Shown here in pieces: positions 57,218 through 64,000 of a stretch of 64,000 nt of DNA. A program made the translations under genes and the position numbers. Origin of the DNA: Arthrobacter sp. FB24 (GTDB taxonomy: Bacteria; Actinomycetota; Actinomycetes; Actinomycetales; Micrococcaceae); NCBI RefSeq assembly GCF_000196235.1, contig NC_008541.1, positions 2,108,001 through 2,172,000 on the forward strand, read 5' to 3'. Below the pieces are notes generated by a model. It worked only from the letters and a program-made list of their open reading frames with translations. It was not told the DNA's origin and ran no database searches. Each line of letters begins with the position of its first letter. Position 1 is the first letter of the stretch.

Positions 57218-58870
57218 ATGACCAGGAAGAAGCAGCCAGAGCCGGTAGATGTCGTCATCGTCGGTGCGGGCGCCGGCGGGGCAACCGCGGCAAAGGTGCT
57301 GTCGGAGGCCGGCCTGAAGGTGGTAGGCCTCGAGCGTGGGCCCTGGCTAAAGCCCGAGCACGCCTCGGGGGACGAACTCAAGTTCCTCAACCGGAATTTC
57401 ATCTGGCAGGACCCGAAGATCAAACCGCGGACCTACCGCCCAAACGACAAGGTAGAGGCGGAAATCACCAACTTTTCCGCCACGCCGCAGGTCGTCGGCG
57501 GCGGCACCACCCACTGGGGTGGCATGGTTCCGCGTATGGCGGAGAGCGATTTCAAGCTGCGCAGCCTGCACGGCGATGTTCCGGGCGCAAGCCTGGTTGA
57601 CTGGCCCATCTCCTATGACGAACTGGAGCCGTACTACACACGCGTTGAGTGGGAGTTCGGCACGTCGGGCCTTGCCGGAGCGAACAAGTGGGAAGCGTGG
57701 CGCAGCCGCGGCTACCCCACCAAGCCATCACCGCTGAGCCAGGTTGGACGGACCTTCGCCACCGCGATGTCAAAGCTCGGGCATGGCACGTTCCCCATGC
57801 CGCAGGGCATGGTCACCGAACCCTATCGGGGACGTCAGCCATTCAGTGAGAACGGCTTCTGGCAGCAGTACCCGGACCCGGGAACAGGCAAGTCATCCAC
57901 GCTGATCAGCTTCATTCCGGACGCGGTTGCGACCGGGCGCTACGACCTCCGCTCCGATTCCTACGTGAGCGAGATACTCGTAGGCAAGGACGGCCGCGCC
58001 ACCGGTGTCCGTTACCAGGACGAGGACGGCGACGAGTTCGTCCAGCACGCGAAAGCCGTGATCGTCTGTGGCGGCGGCATCGAAACCCCACGCCTGCTGC
58101 TCATGTCGAAGTCAGGGCTCTTCCCGGACGGACTCGGCAACGGCAGCGGCATGGTGGGTAAGAACGCCACCTTCCATCAGTACTCATTCTCGGTCGGCTT
58201 GTTCGACCGCGAGGTCAGCGACCCGCTTTACGGGTGGGCGGGCCACTACATGAGCCTGTGTTCGTTCGACTTCTACGAGACGGACGAGAGCCGGGGCCAC
58301 ATCCTGGGATCACTGATTTTCCCGTCAATGATCGGCCACCCGGTGAACTGGAGCTTCCCCGGCCGGCCTACGTGGGGCCAGGCGGCCAAGGACGCCGACC
58401 GCGATTTTTTCAACCACAGCATGAAAATCGGTGTCCTCCTGCACGACCTGCCGGTGGAGGACAACCGTGTCGACCTTGACCCGAACGTCAAAGACGCATG
58501 GGGTCTTCCGGTGGCCCGAATTACCCACACGCCCCACTCCAACGACTTTGCCCAGGAACGCTGGCAGGTTGCCAAGAACGGGGAAATCCTCGAGGCTGCC
58601 GGGGCGAAGAAGGTCATTCCGGTCAATATGGAACGGATCACGGGCAACACCTCGCATGAACTGGGCACCGCCCGGATGGGCAATGATCCGGCGACGTCCG
58701 TCGTGGACCGCTGGTGCCGCTCGCATGAAGTACCAAACCTCTACGTTTTCGACGCGAGCTTCTTCCCGACGGCGACCGGCATCAACCCGGCCCTGACGAT
58801 CATGGCCAACGCCTGGAGGTGCTCTGACCATATCCTCCAGGTGGACCGCCACGGCTGGTCCGACAACTGA
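57218..58870 (+). CDS. GMC-family FAD oxidoreductase, candidate sugar 3-dehydrogenase
   Basis: The 550-residue flavoprotein has the FAD dinucleotide motif VVIVGAGAGGATAAKVL (G16-G21), a GGGTTHWGGM segment, the C-terminal TSHELGTARMG with the catalytic His, and GINPALTIMANAWR with the Asn of GMC enzymes. It resembles membrane-associated gluconate/glucoside dehydrogenases that need a small subunit. The next gene encodes such a subunit (gluconate 2-dehydrogenase subunit 3 type), 38 bp on. It probably oxidises a sugar hydroxyl, with electrons passed to a quinone or cytochrome. No Tat signal is seen on either protein. Confidence 0.88.
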   Translation: MTRKKQPEPVDVVIVGAGAGGATAAKVLSEAGLKVVGLERGPWLKPEHASGDELKFLNRNFIWQDPKIKPRTYRPNDKVEAEITNFSATPQVVGGGTTHWGGMVPRMAESDFKLRSLHGDVPGASLVDWPISYDELEPYYTRVEWEFGTSGLAGANKWEAWRSRGYPTKPSPLSQVGRTFATAMSKLGHGTFPMPQGMVTEPYRGRQPFSENGFWQQYPDPGTGKSSTLISFIPDAVATGRYDLRSDSYVSEILVGKDGRATGVRYQDEDGDEFVQHAKAVIVCGGGIETPRLLLMSKSGLFPDGLGNGSGMVGKNATFHQYSFSVGLFDREVSDPLYGWAGHYMSLCSFDFYETDESRGHILGSLIFPSMIGHPVNWSFPGRPTWGQAAKDADRDFFNHSMKIGVLLHDLPVEDNRVDLDPNVKDAWGLPVARITHTPHSNDFAQERWQVAKNGEILEAAGAKKVIPVNMERITGNTSHELGTARMGNDPATSVVDRWCRSHEVPNLYVFDASFFPTATGINPALTIMANAWRCSDHILQVDRHGWSDN

Positions 58871-58908
58871 TTCGCACTTCATACAGGACACGAAAGGACA
58901 GATGCCAT

Positions 58909-59622
58909 ATGGGACAGGCGGAATGGGCTACGGTACCCATCTCAACACGGGACGTGGACGGGCCGGTCTTCTTTACCGAGCACGAGTGGAACACGATCGA
59001 AGCGGCGTCGGCCCGGATTATCCCCGCCGACCACCACCCGGGTGCGCGCGAGGCCAGGGTGGTCCGCTTCATTGACCGGATGCTCGCGGGAACGCAGTTC
59101 ATCTTTCCGGCAGCGGACGGCAACGGGTTCCTCCGGATGGAGGGCCTCGAGGAGGCCGCATGGCAGGAGCGAATCAAGCAGCGCCGGGAGTTTTACCGCG
59201 AGGGCGTTGTGGAGTTGGACCGGCTGGCGAAAGAGCGTGCAGACGCCGAGTTCATCGAACTGACGGAAGCGGACCAGGACGCGGTGCTCGAGACGCTGTC
59301 GGGCTTGGCCAAGCCCAACGCTTTTTCACTGGAGCACTCCGAGGTTGGCCTTGGGGGCGCGCCGGCAGGAAACCAACCGGTCAACGAGGACTTTCTGGAG
59401 TTCTTCCCGCTTCTGGTGCTTAACACCCGTCAGGGGTTTTACGGCGACCCGGTGTACGGAGGGAACGAGAACCGCGTCGGTTGGGGTGTCATCGGCTTCG
59501 ATGGACCTCCGTCGCTGGCCTCCACCATGGACGGCACCTACACCACCCGCAAGTACATGGTGGAGGGGGCCGAGTGGCCATACGACCAGCATCCTGAGGT
59601 CCTGCGGTACCGGCGCCCGTGA
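58909..59622 (+). CDS. Gluconate 2-dehydrogenase subunit 3-family protein
   Basis: The 237-residue protein has the subunit-3 pattern: FFTEHEWNTIEAASARIIPA, PADHHPGAREARVVRFID, then LEFFPLLVLNTRQGFYGDPV and YGGNENRVGWGVIGFDGPP. Such proteins pair with GMC flavoproteins and are needed for their stability or export. Family members often carry a Tat signal, but this one starts without one (MGQAEWATVPIS). It follows the GMC gene by 38 bp. A GTG inside its last codons could start the LacI frame (4-bp overlap), but a later start is preferred for that gene. Confidence 0.88.
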   Translation: MGQAEWATVPISTRDVDGPVFFTEHEWNTIEAASARIIPADHHPGAREARVVRFIDRMLAGTQFIFPAADGNGFLRMEGLEEAAWQERIKQRREFYREGVVELDRLAKERADAEFIELTEADQDAVLETLSGLAKPNAFSLEHSEVGLGGAPAGNQPVNEDFLEFFPLLVLNTRQGFYGDPVYGGNENRVGWGVIGFDGPPSLASTMDGTYTTRKYMVEGAEWPYDQHPEVLRYRRP

Positions 59623-59677
59623 CAGTTGGCGCGCCGACCGGAGCCACGTTCCGTGGCTGCCCGGGGGTATCCGGGGA

Positions 59678-59690
59678 TAATGTAGATGTG
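59678..59690 (+). promoter_or_regulatory. -10-like box for a leaderless LacI transcript
   Basis: TAATGT at 59678-59683 ends 4 nt before the GTG at 59688. This is close to, though a little shorter than, the usual leaderless spacing. The alternative is initiation at the overlapping GTG at 59619. Confidence 0.35.
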
Positions 59691-60764
59691 TCCACGACCC
59701 CCGCTCCCTCAAACGCCCGAAACTCCAATGGGCGCGGGGAGCGGCTGGCCTCCAGGTCAAAGGCTCCCCGGATGTCCGACGTTGCCCGGCTCGCCGGGGT
59801 GTCCCAGCAGACGGTGTCGCGGGTTGTCAGGGGAGCGACCAATGTCGATCCGGACATCCGTGAACGCGTCGAACACGCAATCGCCCAACTGCGGTACCGT
59901 CGAAATCCCGCGGCCGCGGCTCTCGCCAGCAACCGGACCATGACGATCGGTGTTGTCAGCTTCGAACTGTCTGTCCTGGGACCTACGGTAGCCCTGTACG
60001 GTATCTCCGAGGAAGCCCGGAAACATGGCTACGCGACGCGTTTAGTCACTCTGGCCAGTCTCGAACGCCGCGATATCCGGGCTGCCTTCGAATCCATCAA
60101 TTCGGACACGGTTGACGGCGTGATCGTGCTCGCACCCCTGCTGGAAGCGATCGCGGTGCTCGCGGGTATCGACATCGGTGTCCCCGTAGTGACGTTCCAG
60201 CAAGGATCGCATCCGAGCCCGACTAGCGTTTCCGTTGACGAAGTGCGAGGTGCCCGGATGGTGGTGCGCCACCTGCTGGACCTCGGACACAAAACCGTGT
60301 GGCACGTTCAAGGCCCGCCTGGTTGGATGGCAACATCCGCCCGGGTCCAGGGATGGGCAGCGGAACTGGGGGCGTCTGGACGTTTCGTTCCGACGCCGAT
60401 CGCAACGACCGACTGGTCAGCCGCCGAGGGATATCGCGTCGGCCGTGAGCTCGCCGCAAGGGAGGACGTCACAGCAGTCTTCGCCGCCAATGATCCTTTC
60501 GCGCTGGGAGTGATCAAGGCACTGGACGAGGCCGGGCGCGACGTCCCGGGAGATGTCAGCGTCGTGGGATTTGACGACGTCAAAGAAGCGCCCTTCTTTC
60601 GTCCGGCACTAACGACCGTAAGGCTCGATTTCGAAGCCATCGGCCACATTGCTGTGGGTCGCATTTTGGCCATGATAAAAGACGAGGCTGAGGGAGATAT
60701 CCCTCTGTTGGAACCTCGTTTGGTACTCCGCGACACCACAGCGCCACCCCCAAGTCAGCGCTAA
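59688..60764 (+). CDS. LacI-family regulator of the plus-strand sugar/nitrilase regulon
   Basis: From the GTG at 59688 the protein is 358 residues: a short polar leader (about 25 residues), the LacI helix-turn-helix MSDVARLAGVSQQTVSRVVR, and a ligand domain with TMTIGVVSFELSVLGPTVAL, AVFAANDPFALGVIKALDEA and DVSVVGFDDVKEAPFFRPAL. A longer frame from 59619 overlaps the previous stop and may be used instead. Its likely operator is TGAGTTAGCGCTAACTCA, present just downstream before the nitrilase gene and, in degenerate form, twice before the sugar ABC operon. Confidence 0.88.
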   Translation: MSTTPAPSNARNSNGRGERLASRSKAPRMSDVARLAGVSQQTVSRVVRGATNVDPDIRERVEHAIAQLRYRRNPAAAALASNRTMTIGVVSFELSVLGPTVALYGISEEARKHGYATRLVTLASLERRDIRAAFESINSDTVDGVIVLAPLLEAIAVLAGIDIGVPVVTFQQGSHPSPTSVSVDEVRGARMVVRHLLDLGHKTVWHVQGPPGWMATSARVQGWAAELGASGRFVPTPIATTDWSAAEGYRVGRELAAREDVTAVFAANDPFALGVIKALDEAGRDVPGDVSVVGFDDVKEAPFFRPALTTVRLDFEAIGHIAVGRILAMIKDEAEGDIPLLEPRLVLRDTTAPPPSQR

Positions 60765-60896
60765 ACCACTCCGCTGACTACCTACAGTCCTACTCGGGGC
60801 TGAACTCCTTGACTGGGAACTGAAGAGGGCCCTAGCCGCTTCTTGAAAAGCTATGAACCCAAAGGTCTTGCAATTTCCCACCTAACCGGAATATCG

Positions 60897-60914
60897 TGAG
60901 TTAGCGCTAACTCA
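60897..60914. promoter_or_regulatory. Perfect 18-bp LacI-type operator before the nitrilase gene
   Basis: TGAGTTAGCGCTAACTCA is identical to its reverse complement. It lies 31 bp before the start codon at 60946, where a repressor would block transcription or promoter clearance. Related sites occur at 52124 and 52256. Confidence 0.88.
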
Positions 60915-60945
60915 GGTACTCAAAGAAGAGAAAAGAGAGAAAACA

Positions 60946-62037
60946 ATGGTCGATCCATTTGTCGTCGTTGCGGTTTCGCCGCGGACAATCAATGTGAAGA
61001 ATCCCGGCGACGGCGTCGCCAACGTCAAGCGCATCAACGAATTCATCGACACGGCGGTCATGGTCGGCGCCTGGGAAGGTTCTCCGGTCAAGCTGGTAGT
61101 CCTGCCCGAGATGGCGATCCAGGGCATGATGGCCAACACGCCTGGGAACCGTAAGAAGGAGGCCCACTTTGCCGTGACGATCCCTGGTCCGGAGACGGAC
61201 GAGCTGGCGAAGAAGGCCGTGGAGCTCAATACCTACATCGCTGCCGAGCTGTACATGGTCAAGGACGAGGACTTCCCGGACCGCCACTTCAATGTCGCCT
61301 TCATCATCGATCCGCAGGGCGAGATCATCTACAAGCGCTACAAGGCCACCAGTGATGCCTACGAAGGAGGCATGCTCGGCAACATGAACCCGCACGACGT
61401 GTGGGACGAGTGGATCGAAAAGAAGGGAAATGGCAACGCAATGGACGCCATCTTCCCTGTGGCTAAGACCGAGATCGGCAACATCGGGTACGCCATCTGC
61501 CACGAGGGTGTCTACCCCGAGGTGCCGCGTGGGCTCGCGATGAACGGCGCCGAGATCATTATCCGGGGCACCCTGATCGAGCCGGCCGTCCAAAACGGCA
61601 TGTGGGAACTGCAGAACCGGGCACACGCCATGTTCAACTCGGCGTACATCGTCGCTCCGAACCTGGGGCCCGAAGTCCGCGACGACGGGAGCATGCAGGA
61701 CCTGTTCGGCGGCCAGTCCATGATCGTCGGTCCACGCGGGCAGATCCTCACCAAGCAGCAGGGCTGGACCTCGGGCGACTCGTTCGTCTGCACCACAATC
61801 GACATCGAAGCGCTCCGCCGGGCCAGGGTCGCCAACGGCCTGTACAACCAGTTCAAGGACCTGCGCACCGAGCAGTACCGGGTCATCTATGACAACCCGA
61901 TTTATCCGAAGAACCAGTACCTCGACGCGCCGCCGAGCGAGGGATGGCTCGCCCGGGAAGACGCAACGCGGGCCGCTAATATCGAGAAACTCATCGAGCG
62001 CGGCGTGCTCACACCGCCCTCGGGCTACAGGGCATAA
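60946..62037 (+). CDS. Nitrilase-superfamily (carbon-nitrogen) hydrolase
   Basis: The 363-residue protein has the Glu-Lys-Cys triad: E55 in VVLPEM, a Lys in IIYKRYKATS (K130 or K133) and C185 in AICHEGVYPEV. A long insert (HDVWDEWIEKKGNGNAMDAI) lies before the Cys loop, resembling aliphatic amidase/formamidase-type members, so an amide or nitrile substrate is equally possible. It is transcribed after the LacI gene and under an exact LacI palindrome, which ties it to the sugar importer operon. GAGAAA precedes the ATG. A stem-loop follows the stop. Confidence 0.85.
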   Translation: MVDPFVVVAVSPRTINVKNPGDGVANVKRINEFIDTAVMVGAWEGSPVKLVVLPEMAIQGMMANTPGNRKKEAHFAVTIPGPETDELAKKAVELNTYIAAELYMVKDEDFPDRHFNVAFIIDPQGEIIYKRYKATSDAYEGGMLGNMNPHDVWDEWIEKKGNGNAMDAIFPVAKTEIGNIGYAICHEGVYPEVPRGLAMNGAEIIIRGTLIEPAVQNGMWELQNRAHAMFNSAYIVAPNLGPEVRDDGSMQDLFGGQSMIVGPRGQILTKQQGWTSGDSFVCTTIDIEALRRARVANGLYNQFKDLRTEQYRVIYDNPIYPKNQYLDAPPSEGWLAREDATRAANIEKLIERGVLTPPSGYRA

Positions 62038-62046
62038 GTAGGGAAG

Positions 62047-62081
62047 TTGGCCGGGGAGCGCGTTTCGCGCACCCCGGCCAA
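62047..62081 (+). terminator. Stem-loop after the nitrilase gene
   Basis: A 16-bp stem (starting TTGGCCGGGG) with one A-A mismatch and a TTT loop begins 10 nt after the stop codon. It is very stable but not followed by a clear U-tract (ACTCTTGTG), so it may be a weak terminator or an RNA-stabilising hairpin. Confidence 0.65.
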
Positions 62082-62198
62082 CTCTTGTGCCTCGGCTGTT
62101 TCTGAGCTGAACGATTCACAACATGAAAAGCAGACTTAGTTACGGGTCGGCTGTGGTCGTTGTCGGTCGCGGCCGCCTGGCGAGACAAGAAGAAGACA

Positions 62199-62417
62199 AT
62201 GGATTATTCCCAGCTGGCCTACCCGCTCGTCGGCGCTATCAATACCGAAGCCCTCAGTGCGTTGCCCGGGGCCCCCGTAATCGAACCCGGAGGCGCCATG
62301 AGAAAGCGTAGACGAGTCAGCCGCCTCCGTGGCCGACTCTCGAATTTGTTACATCGGGCAGCCTGGGCCTTGGAACCGGACGTGGAACGGTGGGATCCCT
62401 GCCCGGGCGCCGGGTAG
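62199..62417 (+). CDS. Small basic protein, paralog of the ORF at 34658-34909
   Basis: The 72-residue protein begins MDYSQLAYPLVGAINTEALS and continues with ALPGAPVIEPGG and RGRLSNLLHRAAWALEP. It aligns without gaps to the 34658 ORF over 62 residues, with 43 identities by hand count, and its upstream DNA (CGTTGTCGGTCGCGGCCGCC at 62158-62177) is also shared. GACAAGAAGAAGAC precedes the ATG in both, a modest ribosome-binding site. The conserved Arg-rich helix suggests membrane or nucleic-acid contact, but no function is known. It stands alone on the plus strand. Confidence 0.6.
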   Translation: MDYSQLAYPLVGAINTEALSALPGAPVIEPGGAMRKRRRVSRLRGRLSNLLHRAAWALEPDVERWDPCPGAG

Positions 62418-62770
62418 TAGAAAAGACCTATCCCTTCGGGATTGCCCGGGCTCCATATTAGGCCGGTCCCGTGGTTGTGGAGTCCACTGGTCAATGACAC
62501 TGCGGGATAGCGGCGTCGACCAGGCAGACGGATGGACCGCCGGGGGAGTATCCGAGCCTGGAAGGGCCTGTGCAATAGTGTGAGCGCAGCGGTAGGAGCC
62601 GTACGGTTTTCGATGACAGTGTCTTTATGGGGCAATGGTCGCGGCGCACAGGCGGGGCCCGTGTAGGTTTTGTCCTGCCGGATAGTGACTCTTCGGGACG
62701 AATCGAGCATAGCTGCCTCCGGGTATCCGGGCGACGATTTTGCCCCGCAAAGGCCTCTGGCAAGGCCGGA
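62418..62770. other. Intergenic region, nothing recognised
   Basis: No gene or convincing regulatory structure is visible in this 353-bp stretch between the small ORF and the pseudogene end. Confidence 0.35.
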
Positions 62771-63273
62771 TTATTCGCCTTCGTCGACCGACAGGCGACG
62801 ATGACGTTCCCGTTGGCCATAGGCCGCCCGAAGAATGTCGTCCTTTGTCTCGAATCCCGAGCCCAACGCGCCACCGATGAGCGCCGCCGATGTCGTCATC
62901 CAGGCAACCTCCACAAAGTCCGAATTAGTCACGGGATGTTGCAGGGTCAGCGCCAACAAGACATCGCAACTTCCGCGACCACGGTACGGCCATCGAAACG
63001 AATGGGAAGATCGGTTAGGCAGACCAAGACATCCCATGCACGGAGGATTCGGTGCTTCGCAATGGACTCCAGCATCGGCGCCAACACACTGCCAGCCGTA
63101 AGATCCTGGTACTCGATCACTACTGACCAATCGTGGCGCTCATCGGCAAGGTTGAGAAGATGGCCCACTTCGCGACCGTTGCGCTCGGCAAACTCCGCGG
63201 TGACCTCCGGTTCAGCGAGCACGCCCAGCGTACGGGCACTCGTGGGGTTCACGTCGCCTGAACTTTGCGGCAA
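62771..63273 (-). pseudogene. Internally deleted actinobacterial membrane protein gene
   Basis: A TTG start at 63273 has a strong AGGAGG six nt upstream. The first frame encodes LGVLAEPEVTAEFAERNGRE and AWDVLVCLTDLPIRFDGRTV, like the N-terminal domain of a conserved actinobacterial membrane protein (about 350 aa in my recollection), and stops at 62947. The family's C-terminus (WMTTSAALIGGALGSGFETK, ILRAAYGQRERHRR) then appears in another frame, ending at 62771. The membrane-spanning middle is missing. A deletion with loss of frame explains this. Confidence 0.6.
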
Positions 63274-63512
63274 GCCTGTCCTCCTATGATTCAGTGTTGT
63301 GACCAGCGACTTGGCGGTCACAAGGGTCCTGGACGCGGATTTCCGATGCGTCACTCCCTGGGGTCTGCTCCGGGGCACCGCGGTCTGTGCCCTGCAGGCT
63401 TCCCATGCTCACCTGGTCAGGGGCTGACGTCCGCGGCCTCACCTAGGCGTGCCACTGTCGCCAAGGCAACGGCATTTCCCCGCCCGTCCAGAAGCGATCG
63501 GCTGGGACGGAC

Positions 63513-63518
63513 TAGAAT
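63513..63518 (+). promoter_or_regulatory. -10 box for a leaderless AraC-type transcript
   Basis: TAGAAT lies 9 nt before the ATG at 63528, giving a transcription start at or within a few bases of the start codon. No ribosome-binding site is present between them. Confidence 0.4.
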
Positions 63519-63527
63519 TGACGGATT

Positions 63528-64000
63528 ATGGCCAGTCAGCAGAATGATCTGCCCGCCCTGCCTCGCGCCTTTCGCTTCACCACGCATGGCATCGCGCCCG
63601 TCAACCGCGTCCAGCTGTGGGAGGGCCACAACGCCAAGGCCCTGATTTCGCTCGATATCCGGACCCTCGACGAGTCCCCGCTGCACGCGGCTGAAGTGAA
63701 TCTCCAATTTCCGTACCTGCGTCTTGCCCACGTGCGCGGTACGGCCCAGATCGTGGAGCGTTCGGAATCGTTCATCCGGCAGAACCCCACCGAAATGGTG
63801 GCGATCTTCTTCGCCCTAGCCGGCGATGCATTCTTTTACCACCGCAGCGGCCACGAGTTGTTGAAACCGGGCCAAGCCATCATGTACGACGCAGACCTGC
63901 CGTTCATGCGCGGCTTCGCGGAAGGGCTCCAAGAGCTTGTCCTTACCGTTCCCCGGCCGCTTTTCCTGGAGCTGTCCGGGGGGACTGGCCTCAACCGACC
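63528..64000 (+). CDS. AraC-family regulator, N-terminal part (continues past the window)
   Basis: The frame is open from the ATG at 63528 to the window end (157 codons). It encodes MASQQNDLPALPRAFRFTTH, VNRVQLWEGHNAKALISLDI, an ALAGDAFFYHRSGHELLKPG segment and QAIMYDADLPFMRGFAEGLQ. This is the cupin-like AraC-binding domain (AraC_binding_2 type) that precedes the helix-turn-helix in such regulators; the DNA-binding half would lie beyond 64000. The target is unknown. Confidence 0.75.
   Translation, partial: MASQQNDLPALPRAFRFTTHGIAPVNRVQLWEGHNAKALISLDIRTLDESPLHAAEVNLQFPYLRLAHVRGTAQIVERSESFIRQNPTEMVAIFFALAGDAFFYHRSGHELLKPGQAIMYDADLPFMRGFAEGLQELVLTVPRPLFLELSGGTGLNR

Overview
The window looks like a chromosomal segment of a high-GC actinobacterium of the Micrococcaceae, most like Arthrobacter, Pseudarthrobacter or Paenarthrobacter. 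The grounds are C/G-rich third codon positions, GTG/TTG starts, candidate leaderless promoters, a Kdp potassium system beside an APC transporter, and many ABC sugar importers with LacI, ROK and GntR regulators. No rRNA, tRNA, CRISPR array, intact insertion sequence or phage gene was seen.

Layout. 0-9.5 kb: the end of an APC transporter, then a complete kdp locus (39-aa membrane peptide, kdpF, kdpA, kdpB, kdpC, kdpD, kdpE) whose genes overlap or nearly touch. 9.5-17.2 kb: mixed stress and housekeeping genes (GNAT acetyltransferase, three-helix-bundle protein, USP-like protein, CYTH-CHAD phosphate-binding protein, CPA2 antiporter, zinc-ribbon protein) and an aldehyde dehydrogenase fragment. 17.4-22.0 kb (minus strand): an aryl-beta-glucoside PTS operon (EIIBCA, GH1 6-phospho-beta-glucosidase, LicT-type antiterminator, HPr), preceded by a recognisable RAT antiterminator/terminator switch. 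22.5-29.0 kb: a mandelate/phenylglyoxylate operon (benzoylformate decarboxylase, AAHS-family importer, benzaldehyde-type dehydrogenase, ketopantoate-reductase-family dehydrogenase) divergent from a LysR regulator.

29.2-34.6 kb is a decaying aldonate locus. The FCD/GntR regulator, the enolase-superfamily dehydratase and the FAH-fold dehydratase are intact. The binding protein is truncated, the permease is truncated and frameshifted, and the ketoglutarate-semialdehyde dehydrogenase has lost its centre. Just upstream, two pieces of an ABC-2 permease meet tail to tail. 34.6-41.4 kb holds a small protein with a paralog at 62.2 kb, a trypsin-like lipoprotein, a PAS-EAL phosphodiesterase, and AraC and ROK regulators.

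41.4-62 kb contains two sugar-oxidation loci. The minus-strand operon (50.3 to 41.4 kb) encodes an RbsBAC-type importer, two Gfo/Idh/MocA oxidoreductases, two TIM-barrel isomerase-type proteins, an ABM-fold protein and a ROK regulator. It diverges from a LacI gene across three helically phased operators. The plus-strand operon (52.1-59.6 kb) encodes a second importer, an aldo/keto reductase, a GMC flavoprotein and its gluconate-dehydrogenase-subunit-3 partner. It is followed by its own LacI gene and a nitrilase-superfamily gene. A shared 18-bp palindrome upstream of both the importer and the nitrilase predicts one regulon. Both loci fit glycoside 3-oxidation chemistry, but the substrates cannot be read from sequence.

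The window ends with a small-protein paralog, a pseudogene of an actinobacterial membrane protein and the start of an AraC-type regulator.
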